From Bacillota bacterium (GTDB lineage: Bacteria; Bacillota; Clostridia; Acetivibrionales; DSM-1351), in NCBI GenBank assembly GCA_023444055.1, contig JAEZRV010000081.1, forward strand, positions 1 through 37,815: 37,815 bases of DNA, written 5' to 3'. Of this stretch, positions 16,524 to 24,197 are shown piece after piece. The position numbers and the translations under genes were made by a program. The notes under the pieces are model-generated. The model had not been told where the DNA came from, made no database searches, and was given only the letters and a program-made list of their open reading frames with translations. Position 1 is the first letter of the stretch. Every line of letters begins with the position of its first letter.

Positions 16524-17496
16524 AGAAAATATAAAACTCCAGCAAGAAACCAATTTTATAGAAAATGATAAGGCTTTAGAGCTGGTAAAGGAAAAAGTAA
16601 ACAGCGAGTTGCTTACGGCTCCCATCCTTATTCGTCAATATACACAGCATCTTGCAGCTTCAAGCGGTAAATATATCCGTGCAGCAGCTTTGATTATTTG
16701 TTCACAAAATGGGGATGGTTTAATCCATCCTCATGCAATAAGTTTTGCGGCGGCTATTGAAATTGTGCACTTAGCGACGCTGGTCCATGATGATGTTATT
16801 GACAACGCAAGAACAAGAAGGGGTAAGCTGACACTCCAAAAAAAGTATGGTAAAAGAACAGCCGTTATTTGCGGTGATTATTTGCTCTGTGCTGCACTTA
16901 AGATAATTGCAGAGATACCAGACAAAAAGGAGTATCTGAATTCAATAGTACCTGACTATATGAAAAGAGTTTGTCTTGGTGAATTAAATCAACATGTAAA
17001 TAATGGGTTTTTAGATTTATCAGTTTATCAATACTTGAAAATAATTTCAGGTAAAACAGCCGCTCTATTTGAAGCATCCTTTTATGCTGGGGCTATTTTA
17101 TGTGAACAGAAGGATTTGACTATATCAAAATATGCGAAGTTAGGGCGATATACTGGAATGATTTTTCAAATGACAGATGATTGTATTGATTTTGAAACAA
17201 CGGAGTATATTGCAAAAAAACCAGTTCAATCTGACTTTGAACAGGGGGTAATAACCCTTCCGCTCATACATGCTTTTAAAAACATGCCTGAACTAAAGGA
17301 TAAAGCGAACAGCAACCAGTTGACAAGAGAGGATATTAATGCTGCAGTTGCTAATAGCGGAGGATTAAGCTACACACGATTAGTTTCTAGGAAATATTAT
17401 AGCAAAGCTATGAAAATAATTAATGAGCTTCATATTACATCTGATAAAAGAAAAAAGCTTATTTCTATTTTAGATAAAGCATGTGGTATGATTTAG
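16516..17496 (+). CDS. dmkB: Trans-polyprenyl diphosphate synthase (DmkB-like)
   Basis: 326 residues with both Asp-rich motifs of long-chain trans-prenyl synthases: HDDVID followed by NARTRRG (first DDxxD, about residues 92-96) and QMTDDCIDFE (second DDxxD). GKYIRAAA near the N-terminus and GKTAALFEASFYAGA in the middle are the usual substrate-binding segments. It builds the isoprenoid diphosphate tail for a membrane quinone. The start overlaps the end of ndh2, and the prenyltransferase follows after 15 nt. In Listeria the corresponding EET gene is dmkB, providing the side chain of a dedicated demethylmenaquinone. The assignment to EET rather than general menaquinone synthesis rests on gene context. 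Confidence 0.85.
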   Translation: MIKENIKLQQETNFIENDKALELVKEKVNSELLTAPILIRQYTQHLAASSGKYIRAAALIICSQNGDGLIHPHAISFAAAIEIVHLATLVHDDVIDNARTRRGKLTLQKKYGKRTAVICGDYLLCAALKIIAEIPDKKEYLNSIVPDYMKRVCLGELNQHVNNGFLDLSVYQYLKIISGKTAALFEASFYAGAILCEQKDLTISKYAKLGRYTGMIFQMTDDCIDFETTEYIAKKPVQSDFEQGVITLPLIHAFKNMPELKDKANSNQLTREDINAAVANSGGLSYTRLVSRKYYSKAMKIINELHITSDKRKKLISILDKACGMI

Positions 17497-17511
17497 GGCT
17501 GGGATGATTAC

Positions 17512-18411
17512 ATGATATTAAAATTTTTTGATTATATTGAAATAAAAACTAAAATAACCAGTACATTTGCGTTTTTAATGACGATGGCTTACCTTTTCTA
17601 TATAAAAGAAAAAATAAATTGGGAGCTGACGTTGGTGTTCTTTGCAGCTATGTTTGTTTTCGATTTATCAACAACTGCAATTAATAATTATATTGATACC
17701 AAAACCAACCAGCAAACATTAGCGTATACTAGAAAAACAGCAAAAAATATAATTTTTGTGCTATTAGGGTTTAGTACAGCTTTAGGATTATATTTGGCAT
17801 ATAGGACAGACATAGTTATTTTTATCATTGGTGCAGTTTGCTTTGCCTGTGGGGTTTTTTACACCTTTGGGCCAGTGCCAATATCCAGACAGCCTCTTGG
17901 AGAGGTTTTTTCAGGGCTGTTTTATGGCTTTTTTATTCCATTTATTTTGCTATATATAAATATGCCCTCAAATACATTTCTTTCACTGATTATAGACTTA
18001 GACACCATTAGCGTTGATATATTTGTAGTACCTATATTAACTATCGTGTTGTTGTCTATTGCACCTATATGTACTACAGCAAATATTATGCTTGCAAATA
18101 ATATTTGTGATTTGGAGAGAGATGTTGCCGTAAAGCGATACACTTTGCCCTATTATTTAGGGCATAAGGCTGTTTATATATTTGCTGCACTAAACTACTC
18201 AGCTTATTTGGGAATAATACTGATGGTGGCATTTAAATTTTTATCCCCAATATGTTTATTAGCACTGCTTACGATATTTCCAGTTCAAAGAAATATTAGC
18301 GCATTTTTAGAAATTCAGGATAAAGAAACAACTTTTATTTGTTCTATTAAAAACTATGTTATTATAATGGGCTCAATTACGTTGGTTATTTTTGTAAGTG
18401 GTGTCATATAG
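17512..18411 (+). CDS. dmkA: UbiA-family quinone prenyltransferase (DmkA-like)
   Basis: 299 residues with about eight or nine membrane helices. The first Asp-rich-type motif reads NNYIDTKTNQ (an N/D-xxD variant, about residues 63-72) and the second reads NNICDLERDVAVKR (DxxxD), the signature of MenA/UbiA enzymes that couple a polyprenyl diphosphate to an aromatic acceptor, here most likely 1,4-dihydroxy-2-naphthoate. The product would be the demethylmenaquinone that carries electrons between Ndh2 and the exported EET components. The ATG lies 15 nt after the upstream gene. About 140 nt with an imperfect hairpin separate it from the EetA gene. Confidence 0.82.
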   Translation: MILKFFDYIEIKTKITSTFAFLMTMAYLFYIKEKINWELTLVFFAAMFVFDLSTTAINNYIDTKTNQQTLAYTRKTAKNIIFVLLGFSTALGLYLAYRTDIVIFIIGAVCFACGVFYTFGPVPISRQPLGEVFSGLFYGFFIPFILLYINMPSNTFLSLIIDLDTISVDIFVVPILTIVLLSIAPICTTANIMLANNICDLERDVAVKRYTLPYYLGHKAVYIFAALNYSAYLGIILMVAFKFLSPICLLALLTIFPVQRNISAFLEIQDKETTFICSIKNYVIIMGSITLVIFVSGVI

Positions 18412-18550
18412 AATCAAGTAATATTATCAACTTTCGCACATAAAAATTCTGCCATACCTAAAAGGCATAACTATGAAAGTGTAATAATACTAATAAAAGC
18501 GTTTGTAGACCAGAGGGATAATTATATGCATTGGCATAAGGAGACTGCTG

Positions 18551-18943
18551 ATGAAGTTTTTTAAAAAGACAGATTTAATAATTGTTTTAGTAGTTTTTAT
18601 AGTTGGATTGGCATTATGGTTAGTTTTTACCTTTAATAATGCAGACAAGCCTGCTAAAGCTGAAATTTATTATAAATCGGAGCTAGTAGCTACAGTAGAT
18701 TTGAATACTAGAGAAGACAAGAGGTTTTCAATTCCGCATAATAATAATGTTATATTTCATTTAACTAAGGATGGGCACATTGGTTTTGAAAAATCAGACT
18801 GCCCTGACAAGATATGTGTAAGGACTGGAATGCTAAAAAATATAGGGGAAACGGCTGCTTGTTTACCTAATGAAATAATATTAAAAATAGTGCCATTGAT
18901 TGATCGCAGCGATGATGAGCTGGATATGATTGTTGGTAAATAG
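18551..18943 (+). CDS. eetA: NusG domain II protein, EetA-like
   Basis: 130 residues. A single N-terminal membrane helix (about 9-28) is followed by an extracytoplasmic NusG_II-type beta domain (AEIYYKSELVATVDLNTRED) and a Cys segment SDCPDKICVRTGML...GETAACLPNEIILKI. Such proteins accompany FMN-binding systems, and EetA of Listeria is of this type, predicted to help relay electrons from quinol to flavin outside the membrane. The ATG follows AAGGAG. The next gene starts 16 nt after its stop. Assignment rests on domain type and the neighbouring genes. Confidence 0.78.
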   Translation: MKFFKKTDLIIVLVVFIVGLALWLVFTFNNADKPAKAEIYYKSELVATVDLNTREDKRFSIPHNNNVIFHLTKDGHIGFEKSDCPDKICVRTGMLKNIGETAACLPNEIILKIVPLIDRSDDELDMIVGK

Positions 18944-18959
18944 GAAGGTTAAACAATTC

Positions 18960-19481
18960 ATGTATAAGAATGATAGAGACATCCCCAAAACCAAGCTTTT
19001 AGTATTAACTTCATTGCTTTTTGCAGTTGCATTAGTGCTTGCTATTTTAGAGAATTCTTTTCCGCCTTTGTTTGTTACAGTTCCGGGAATTAAACTGGGG
19101 CTTTCTAATATTCCTGTAATGTATGCACTATTCTTTTTAGATAAAAAGCCAGCCTTTATGATAGCTATTTTAAAAGCTTCATACGTTTTAATCACTCGTG
19201 GCTTTATTGCAGGAATATTAAGCTTATGTGGGGGGATACTATCATTATTAATAATGTTGCTGTTATTAGTAATATTCAGTGACAAAATATCTTATTTTGT
19301 TTTGAGTATTTTGGGAGCAGTATTCCATAATATAGGGCAGTTTGTAGCAATTTCATTGATATATACCAATATATATCTATGGGTTTACCTACCTGTACTA
19401 TTAATATCAGGTGTTGTAGCAGGAATGGCAACTTCTACTTTGCTAAGGCTTATTATGCCAGCTTTTAAAAGAATGGCTTAA
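18960..19481 (+). CDS. eetB: Gx-transporter-family membrane protein, EetB-like
   Basis: 173 residues, mostly membrane helices: TKLLVLTSLLFAVALVLAIL, a region with VPGIKLGLSNIPVMYALFFL (characteristic of the Gx/heptaprenyl-diphosphate-synthase component I-like family), a Gly-rich ITRGFIAGILSLCGG segment and further helices to the C-terminus. In EET loci the EetB protein is of this family and pairs with EetA. ATG 18960 is preferred (AGGAAGG 11 nt upstream); an in-frame TTG at 18930 would overlap the end of eetA and carries no better site. Confidence 0.75.
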   Translation: MYKNDRDIPKTKLLVLTSLLFAVALVLAILENSFPPLFVTVPGIKLGLSNIPVMYALFFLDKKPAFMIAILKASYVLITRGFIAGILSLCGGILSLLIMLLLLVIFSDKISYFVLSILGAVFHNIGQFVAISLIYTNIYLWVYLPVLLISGVVAGMATSTLLRLIMPAFKRMA

Positions 19482-19506
19482 GCTTTACGCGACAGCTCCA
19501 ATTTTC

Positions 19507-19537
19507 TTTTATGCTCAAAATGGGTATAAAGGTTAAT
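19507..19537 (+). promoter_or_regulatory. Recurrent leader motif, degenerate copy not used as RBS
   Basis: TTTATGCTCAAAATGGG, then TATAAAGGTTAAT. It aligns without gaps to the copy at 29165, but the GGAGG has become AAAGG. The real ribosome-binding site of the next gene (TTGGAGGA) lies 20 nt further on, so this copy looks like a decayed or displaced unit. Confidence 0.4.
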
Positions 19538-19565
19538 ATAGATAAAAAAATTTGGAGGAATAAAT

Positions 19566-20645
19566 ATGAAAAAAATTATTACATTGGCATTGAGTTTAAC
19601 AATGGCAATAACGGTTTTTGCTGGATGTGGAAAACAAGCTATAGACAATGCAGCAAATACTACAACTGGTTCGACTGCAAACACAACTGCTGCTATTGAT
19701 ACAGGTACGCAGGCAGCTGCAGATTCAGTGAAAACAGGATTTGCTGTTATATCTTCTATTGCAAAGTCAACAGATGCAGGTGAAAAAGATGGCCTGGCAC
19801 AAGTTGATTCAATGATTGCAGCAGTTACAGTTGATAAGGACGGAAAAATTGCAAAGTGCATCATTGATGCTGCTCAAACTAAAATTAACTTTTCAGCTCA
19901 AGGTAAAATTCTTACGGATTTAAAGGCTGAATACAAGACTAAAAATGAGCTTGGCGATGCATATGGTATGAAAAAGGCATCAAAAATAGGTAAGGAGTGG
20001 AACGAGCAGGCAGCGGCGTTTGCGAACTATGTTGTCGGAAAGACTCTTGACCAAGTAAAGGGTATAGCTGTAAATGAAGAAGGTACTGCTGGTGATGCTG
20101 AGTTGGCATCTTCTGTGACAGTACATATCGGTGACTTTATATCTGTCACCGAGAAGGCTGTCTTAAATGCTCAGGATTTAGGTGCTAAGTCTGGAGATAA
20201 GCTAGGATTAGGTGTTTCTACTAATATTTCAAAATCTACAGATGCAGGTGAAAAAGAAGGATTAGCGCAAGCCTATTCCATGTACTCTGTTTCCACCTTT
20301 GATGCCAATGGAAAAATAACAAGTTCTATTATTGATGGTTCTCAAACAAATGTAAATTTCACAAAACAAGGAAAAATTACTTCTGATTTAACTGTTGCTT
20401 TTAAGTCAAAGAATGAGCTTGGCGATGCATATGGCATGAAAAAAGCGTCAAAAATAGGTAAAGAGTGGAATGAACAGGCTGAAGCATTTGCAAAATATGT
20501 GGTTGGTAAAACAGTTGATGAGGTTAAGGGTATAGCTGTTAGTGAAGAAGGTGCAGCAACCGATGCCGAATTAGCAAGTTCAGTTACAGTTCGTATTGGA
20601 GATTTTAAAAAGGTAATTGAAAAGGCAAATGCAAGTGCGAAATAA
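19566..20645 (+). CDS. pplA: PplA-like lipoprotein with two tandem FMN-carrier-type repeats
   Basis: 359 residues. The lipobox VFAGC (Cys21) is followed by a Thr/Ala-rich linker to about residue 55. Two homologous modules of about 138 residues follow (about 58-195 and 213-350), each with STDAGEK(D/E)GLAQ, an N(F) strand pair with AQ/SQT, and a near-identical KNELGDAYGMKKASKIGKEW plus VVGKT...VKGIAV. The duplicated arrangement and position match PplA, the surface lipoprotein flavinylated by FmnB in Listeria EET, which would pass electrons to extracellular acceptors. The usual DGA(S/T)-type flavinylation motif is not obvious; the STDAGEK or GLAQ segment is the candidate site (inference). Strong GGAGG; flanked downstream by a 105-bp palindromic element. 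Confidence 0.8.
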   Translation: MKKIITLALSLTMAITVFAGCGKQAIDNAANTTTGSTANTTAAIDTGTQAAADSVKTGFAVISSIAKSTDAGEKDGLAQVDSMIAAVTVDKDGKIAKCIIDAAQTKINFSAQGKILTDLKAEYKTKNELGDAYGMKKASKIGKEWNEQAAAFANYVVGKTLDQVKGIAVNEEGTAGDAELASSVTVHIGDFISVTEKAVLNAQDLGAKSGDKLGLGVSTNISKSTDAGEKEGLAQAYSMYSVSTFDANGKITSSIIDGSQTNVNFTKQGKITSDLTVAFKSKNELGDAYGMKKASKIGKEWNEQAEAFAKYVVGKTVDEVKGIAVSEEGAATDAELASSVTVRIGDFKKVIEKANASAK

Positions 20646-20659
20646 AGTAATAAAGTGAA

Positions 20660-20764
20660 AGTAGGGCTACTGCATAGATATTATTAGTTACAAAAAGTAT
20701 GTTTTTGATTATCTAGCCAAAGGCATACCATGTGATTAAGTTGCTATTATGCAGTAGCCCTACT
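20660..20764. repeat. 105-bp element with perfect 17-bp terminal inverted repeats
   Basis: AGTAGGGCTACTGCATA (20660-20676) and its exact inverse (20748-20764) enclose 71 nt that pair only partly. It sits between the pplA-like and fmnB-like genes. It may be a MITE-like insertion or an unusually long internal terminator or processing hairpin that sets the ratio of the abundant lipoprotein to its modifying enzyme. There is no T tract right after the right arm. Confidence 0.7.
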
Positions 20765-20843
20765 TATAAGTTAAGCCATTTACAAAAAACATAGCACAGA
20801 ACATATTTTATATATCTCAGTTGGAAATAATAAAGCTTCACTA

Positions 20844-20873
20844 TTTTTATGCCAGTAATGGGCGTGGAGGTTA
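20844..20873 (+). promoter_or_regulatory. Recurrent translation-leader motif (RBS of fmnB)
   Basis: TTTTTATGCCAGTAATGGGC, then GTGGAGGTTA, 2 nt before the TTG start at 20876. GCC and GGC can pair across the AGTAATG segment. The motif fixes the start codon: the upstream ATG codons at 20849 and 20858 lie inside the motif itself. Confidence 0.6.
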
Positions 20874-20875
20874 GT

Positions 20876-21922
20876 TTGTTAAAAAAAATAGTAACTGCAA
20901 TAATTGCAATTTCATTTTTGGTAAATCTCACAGCATGTGGAGATAAGGGTAAGACTAGATATGAGGCTGAATTTTTGAAGCTTTTCGATACAATGACAAA
21001 AATTGTTGCTTATACTGAAAGTAAAGAAGAATTTACGAAGTATTCCCAGCTTATATATGATAATTTAAAAATATATCACCAATTATATGATATATATAAT
21101 AATTATGATGGTATCAACAATATTAAAACAATAAATGACAATGCAGGAATCAAACCAGTTAAGGTTGATAAAAGAATAATTGATTTGTTGCTTTATTCCA
21201 AAGAGTGGTATATAAAAACAGAAGGTAAAATGAATATTGCATTTGGTGCGGTGCTGAAGATTTGGCATAAATATCGTACAGAAGGTGCTGAAGACGAGAC
21301 CAAAGCAGCTCTTCCGCAAATGAATGAGCTACTGGAGGCAGCAAAGCACACAGACATAAATAAAGTTATAATAGATGAAATAAATTCTACAGTTTTTATA
21401 GAAGATCCCCAAATGAGTATTGATGTTGGTGCTATCGGTAAAGGCTATGCAACAGAACAGGTCAGTCAGATTGCCATAAAAAATGGATATACATCTGGAC
21501 TAATTAGTGTTGGAGGAAATGTTCGAGCTGTAGGCAACAAGGGAATTGACAATAAACTATGGAATTTAGGAATTCAGAATCCAGATAAAGAAGATGAAAA
21601 GAATACCATTAGCATTGTATATGTATCTGATTTATCACTTGTATCAAGTGGGGATTATGAAAGGTATTATACAGTTGATGGCAAGCGGTATCATCATATA
21701 ATTAATACTGATACACTTTTTCCCTCAGAGTATTTTTCGGAAGTCACAATACTATGTAAAACTTCAGGAATGTCTGATGCATTGTCAACTGCTGTTTTTT
21801 GTATGCCTATTGAGAAGGGACTAGAATTTATTAATAGTCTACCTGATACAGAGGCATTGTGGGTAATGAAAAATGGCGAGATAAAATATAGTGACGGCTT
21901 TAAAAAATTTACAAAAGAATAA
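20876..21922 (+). CDS. fmnB: FAD:protein FMN transferase (ApbE/FmnB), lipoprotein
   Basis: 348 residues from a TTG start. Lipobox LTAC (Cys21) places it on the outer face of the membrane. ApbE-fold landmarks: FDTMTKIVAYT near the N-terminus, DVGAIGKGYATEQV, GLISVGGNVRAVG, YHHIINTDTLFPS (the usual H-x-I-D-P-x-T-G-x-P region in divergent form) and the Mg2+-site stretch GMSDALSTAVFCM. It splits FAD and attaches FMN covalently to Ser/Thr of exported flavoproteins, here presumably the PplA-like protein next door. TTG 20876 is chosen because GGAGG lies 5 nt upstream and it starts the signal peptide cleanly. It is the last gene with a clear EET role. Confidence 0.88.
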   Translation: MLKKIVTAIIAISFLVNLTACGDKGKTRYEAEFLKLFDTMTKIVAYTESKEEFTKYSQLIYDNLKIYHQLYDIYNNYDGINNIKTINDNAGIKPVKVDKRIIDLLLYSKEWYIKTEGKMNIAFGAVLKIWHKYRTEGAEDETKAALPQMNELLEAAKHTDINKVIIDEINSTVFIEDPQMSIDVGAIGKGYATEQVSQIAIKNGYTSGLISVGGNVRAVGNKGIDNKLWNLGIQNPDKEDEKNTISIVYVSDLSLVSSGDYERYYTVDGKRYHHIINTDTLFPSEYFSEVTILCKTSGMSDALSTAVFCMPIEKGLEFINSLPDTEALWVMKNGEIKYSDGFKKFTKE

Positions 21923-21992
21923 TAGTATTGAATTATAGCTGAATACAAATAATATATTTGTTTTATTAAAAAATTATTTGGAGGGACTAATT

Positions 21993-22172
21993 ATGTCAGC
22001 AAATATGATGAACCACCCCAATGAGGGCGTAAAGTGTGTTGTAGATACTTGCAAGTATTACTTGTCCGGCGACCATTGCTCAGCTGAGCAGATTGAAGTG
22101 ACAGCAAAAGATGCAAGCACCTCAAATCAAACTGACTGTGCAACATTTATACCACAAAGCAGGAAAAGATGA
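21993..22172 (+). CDS. DUF1540 small Cys-rich protein
   Basis: 59 residues with the DUF1540 pattern: VKCVVDTCKYYLSGDHCSAEQIEV and a final Thr-x-Cys-x-Thr-Phe-type TDCATF. Four conserved Cys residues suggest metal binding. Such proteins are abundant in Clostridia and of unknown function. ATG 21993 follows GGAGGG; the upstream TTG at 21978 overlaps that site. It lies between fmnB and the hydrogenase-like gene and is followed by a hairpin. Confidence 0.8.
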   Translation: MSANMMNHPNEGVKCVVDTCKYYLSGDHCSAEQIEVTAKDASTSNQTDCATFIPQSRKR

Positions 22173-22239
22173 ATAGGAAAATCTTTAAAAATTAAGTAGA
22201 AAAGTATAAAATAATAGGTGAATAATTTTTTTAAGAAGG

Positions 22240-22273
22240 TAGCCTATCGGTTAATAAATCGGTAGGCTATTTG
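22240..22273 (+). terminator. Probable terminator after the DUF1540 gene
   Basis: TAGCCTATCG (22240-22249) pairs with CGGTAGGCTA (22260-22269) with one G-U. The T tail is short, so it may be leaky. Confidence 0.55.
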
Positions 22274-22352
22274 CAAAATATTTTATTGAAGGAATATTTG
22301 TTAGAGAAATACTTATTGAAAAAATGTTATTTATTAAAGAAAGGGATTAAGT

Positions 22353-23606
22353 ATGAATGCATTTAATGAGCTTTACAATAGATTGGCAAAAGCATCAGTA
22401 GAAAATAGAACAAATGATGAGATAAAAAAAGTTCGTAAGCAGGGCTTTGACTCACACCAATTGAATTGTCTGCTGCATCCCGAAGAATATGCTCCAGTCT
22501 GGAGAATTGCAGATTGTGATTGCTCCTCTGATGAAGAAAGTGGCGCTTGCGCAGTAAAATGCTTGTTTGATGCAATAGGAAAGGATGAAAAAGGAAACAC
22601 AATTATAAATAAGGAATTGTGTGTAGGTTGCTCCGAATGTATTGAAAGCTGTAAGGCTCAAAAACTAGTAGCCAGCAAGGATATATTGCCTGCACTTGAT
22701 GCTGTAAAAAGTGGGACAGGACGTGTATATGCTATGATTGCTCCAGCGTTTATCAGTCAGTTTAGCGAAAAGGTTACACCAGGTAAACTAAGAAGTGCTT
22801 TTAAAAGTATTGGTTTCGCAGGAATGGTGGAGGTTGCCCTTTTTGCAGATATTCTTACGTTGAAGGAGGCACTAGAATTTGACAGAACTATTGTAAATGA
22901 GCGAGATTATCTTTTGACAAGCTGTTGTTGTCCAATGTGGATCGCCATGCTACGTAAGGTATATAAGCAGCTTATGCCACATGTACCGGGTTCGGTTTCT
23001 CCAATGGTGGCTTGTGGCCGTTCGATCAAAGTATTAGAGCCTGACTCAATTACTGTGTTTATTGGACCTTGCATTGCAAAAAAGGCAGAAGCAAGAGAAC
23101 CTGATATTGCAGATGCGGTAGATTATGTTCTTACTTTTCAGGAGATGCAAGATATTTTTAAATTTGCCAATATTAACCCCGCTGAAATGGAAGATGATCC
23201 TCGTGACCACTCATCAAAGGCAGGAAGAATATATGCTAGAACAGGTGGGGTAAGTGAAGCAGTAGAAAATACAGTTGAACGCCTAAATCCTAATAGAAAT
23301 ATTACTATTCGCACTCAGCAGGCAAATGGAATTCGTGAATGTAAAGAGATGCTCAAAGCCCTTGAAGAAGGTAATATTTCTGCAAACTTTCTTGAGGGAA
23401 TGGGCTGTGTTGGAGGGTGCGTCGGTGGACCTAAAGCAATATTGAACAAAGAAGAAGGGACAAAAAATGTTAATCAATATGGCAATCAGGCAACTTATAT
23501 AACACCAATTGATAATCCTTATGTAATGGATTTATTGCATCGTTTGGGTTTTGATACTATTGAAAGTTTGCTAGAACACAGTGACATTTTTACGAGAGAG
23601 TTTTAG
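22353..23606 (+). CDS. [FeFe]-hydrogenase-like protein with N-terminal Fe-S clusters
   Basis: 417 residues. N-terminal Cys55/57/66/70 and CVGCSECIESC (Cys90/93/96/100) suggest two [4Fe-4S] clusters. The H-cluster domain shows all three motif regions in variant form: L1 TSCCCPMW (191-196, one Cys more than the canonical TSCCPxW), L2 GPCIAKKAE (Cys240, Lys243, Glu246, as in PCxxKxxE) and L3 EGMGCVGGCVGGP (Cys352, Cys356; one Gly fewer than usual). It is a soluble enzyme without a partner subunit here. Length and motif variants resemble the less-studied group B/C-type enzymes, which may be sensory or have unusual catalytic bias. AAAGGG upstream of ATG. Its position after the EET genes suggests a redox link, but it has its own upstream gap. 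Confidence 0.82.
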   Translation: MNAFNELYNRLAKASVENRTNDEIKKVRKQGFDSHQLNCLLHPEEYAPVWRIADCDCSSDEESGACAVKCLFDAIGKDEKGNTIINKELCVGCSECIESCKAQKLVASKDILPALDAVKSGTGRVYAMIAPAFISQFSEKVTPGKLRSAFKSIGFAGMVEVALFADILTLKEALEFDRTIVNERDYLLTSCCCPMWIAMLRKVYKQLMPHVPGSVSPMVACGRSIKVLEPDSITVFIGPCIAKKAEAREPDIADAVDYVLTFQEMQDIFKFANINPAEMEDDPRDHSSKAGRIYARTGGVSEAVENTVERLNPNRNITIRTQQANGIRECKEMLKALEEGNISANFLEGMGCVGGCVGGPKAILNKEEGTKNVNQYGNQATYITPIDNPYVMDLLHRLGFDTIESLLEHSDIFTREF

Positions 23607-23817
23607 ATTAACTATATATGTCGCGATTCCAAAAACTTGCTTTATATGTGCCTTGGTGAGTTCTAAATTAACTGAATGAATGGCAATTTTATGAAAAGTT
23701 AATTTTTCAGTGTAGGTTATATGTACATATTTAATAATGTAGAATCTCAACTAAAAAAAGATGTATATAATTTCCATGTTATTTTTTAAGGCAACTCAAA
23801 ATGTTAAGTGCCTCTAT

Positions 23818-23952
23818 ATATTGGGAAATTTATCAGCTTCTGTCGATGAAATATCCGCATCCTCTGAGGCTATTGCAGCAAAAAACTTGGTACGTATGAT
23901 GGATACAGTAACAAATAGCATAAGTCAGATTAAGATAAGTGATAAAACATAG
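23818..23952 (+). pseudogene. Possible remnant of a methyl-accepting chemotaxis protein
   Basis: The frame reads GNLSASVDEISASSEAIAA and then diverges. This resembles the heptad-repeat signalling helices of chemotaxis receptors (LSAS-EEISASSEEIA pattern). It is only about 40 residues long with no ribosome-binding site, and the rest of the 23607-24197 gap shows no further coding signal apart from the terminator and promoter listed. Confidence 0.3.
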
Positions 23953-24008
23953 GTAATTGTGTAGAATGTACGGCGATTAATATAATGTGAAAACTGAAGA
24001 ATATTTGT

Positions 24009-24057
24009 GACCAGAGTTCAGAAAGTGATAAAAATTACCTGTATTCTGGTCTCTTTA
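24009..24057 (+). terminator. Intrinsic terminator
   Basis: GACCAGAGTTCAG (24009-24021) pairs with CTGTATTCTGGTC (24039-24051), two mismatches, followed by TCTTTAT. Confidence 0.6.
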
Positions 24058-24063
24058 TATGTA

Positions 24064-24093
24064 TTGACAAGGCTACTAATGTTATGCTATCGT
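24064..24093 (+). promoter_or_regulatory. Possible promoter of speA
   Basis: A perfect TTGACA (24064-24069) is followed after 18 nt by a weak TATCGT. It lies between the terminator and speA, about 105 nt upstream of the start. Confidence 0.4.
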
Positions 24094-24197
24094 TTGATGT
24101 TAGAAGATTATATTATTTACAAATATTTTGTGATTTTTAATGAAAAATAATCTAACTAATTCTACCAAATCCATTTGTGATATGAAAGGGAAAAGCA

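Noticed and set aside
18881..19285. Minus-strand ORF of 134 codons across eetA/eetB
   Set aside because: It overlaps two genes with clear families and operon spacing; composition is that of an antisense shadow.
19511..19699. 62-codon ORF beginning in the decayed leader motif upstream of pplA
   Set aside because: It is out of frame with pplA, has Cys/Tyr/Asn-rich shadow composition and no good ribosome-binding site.
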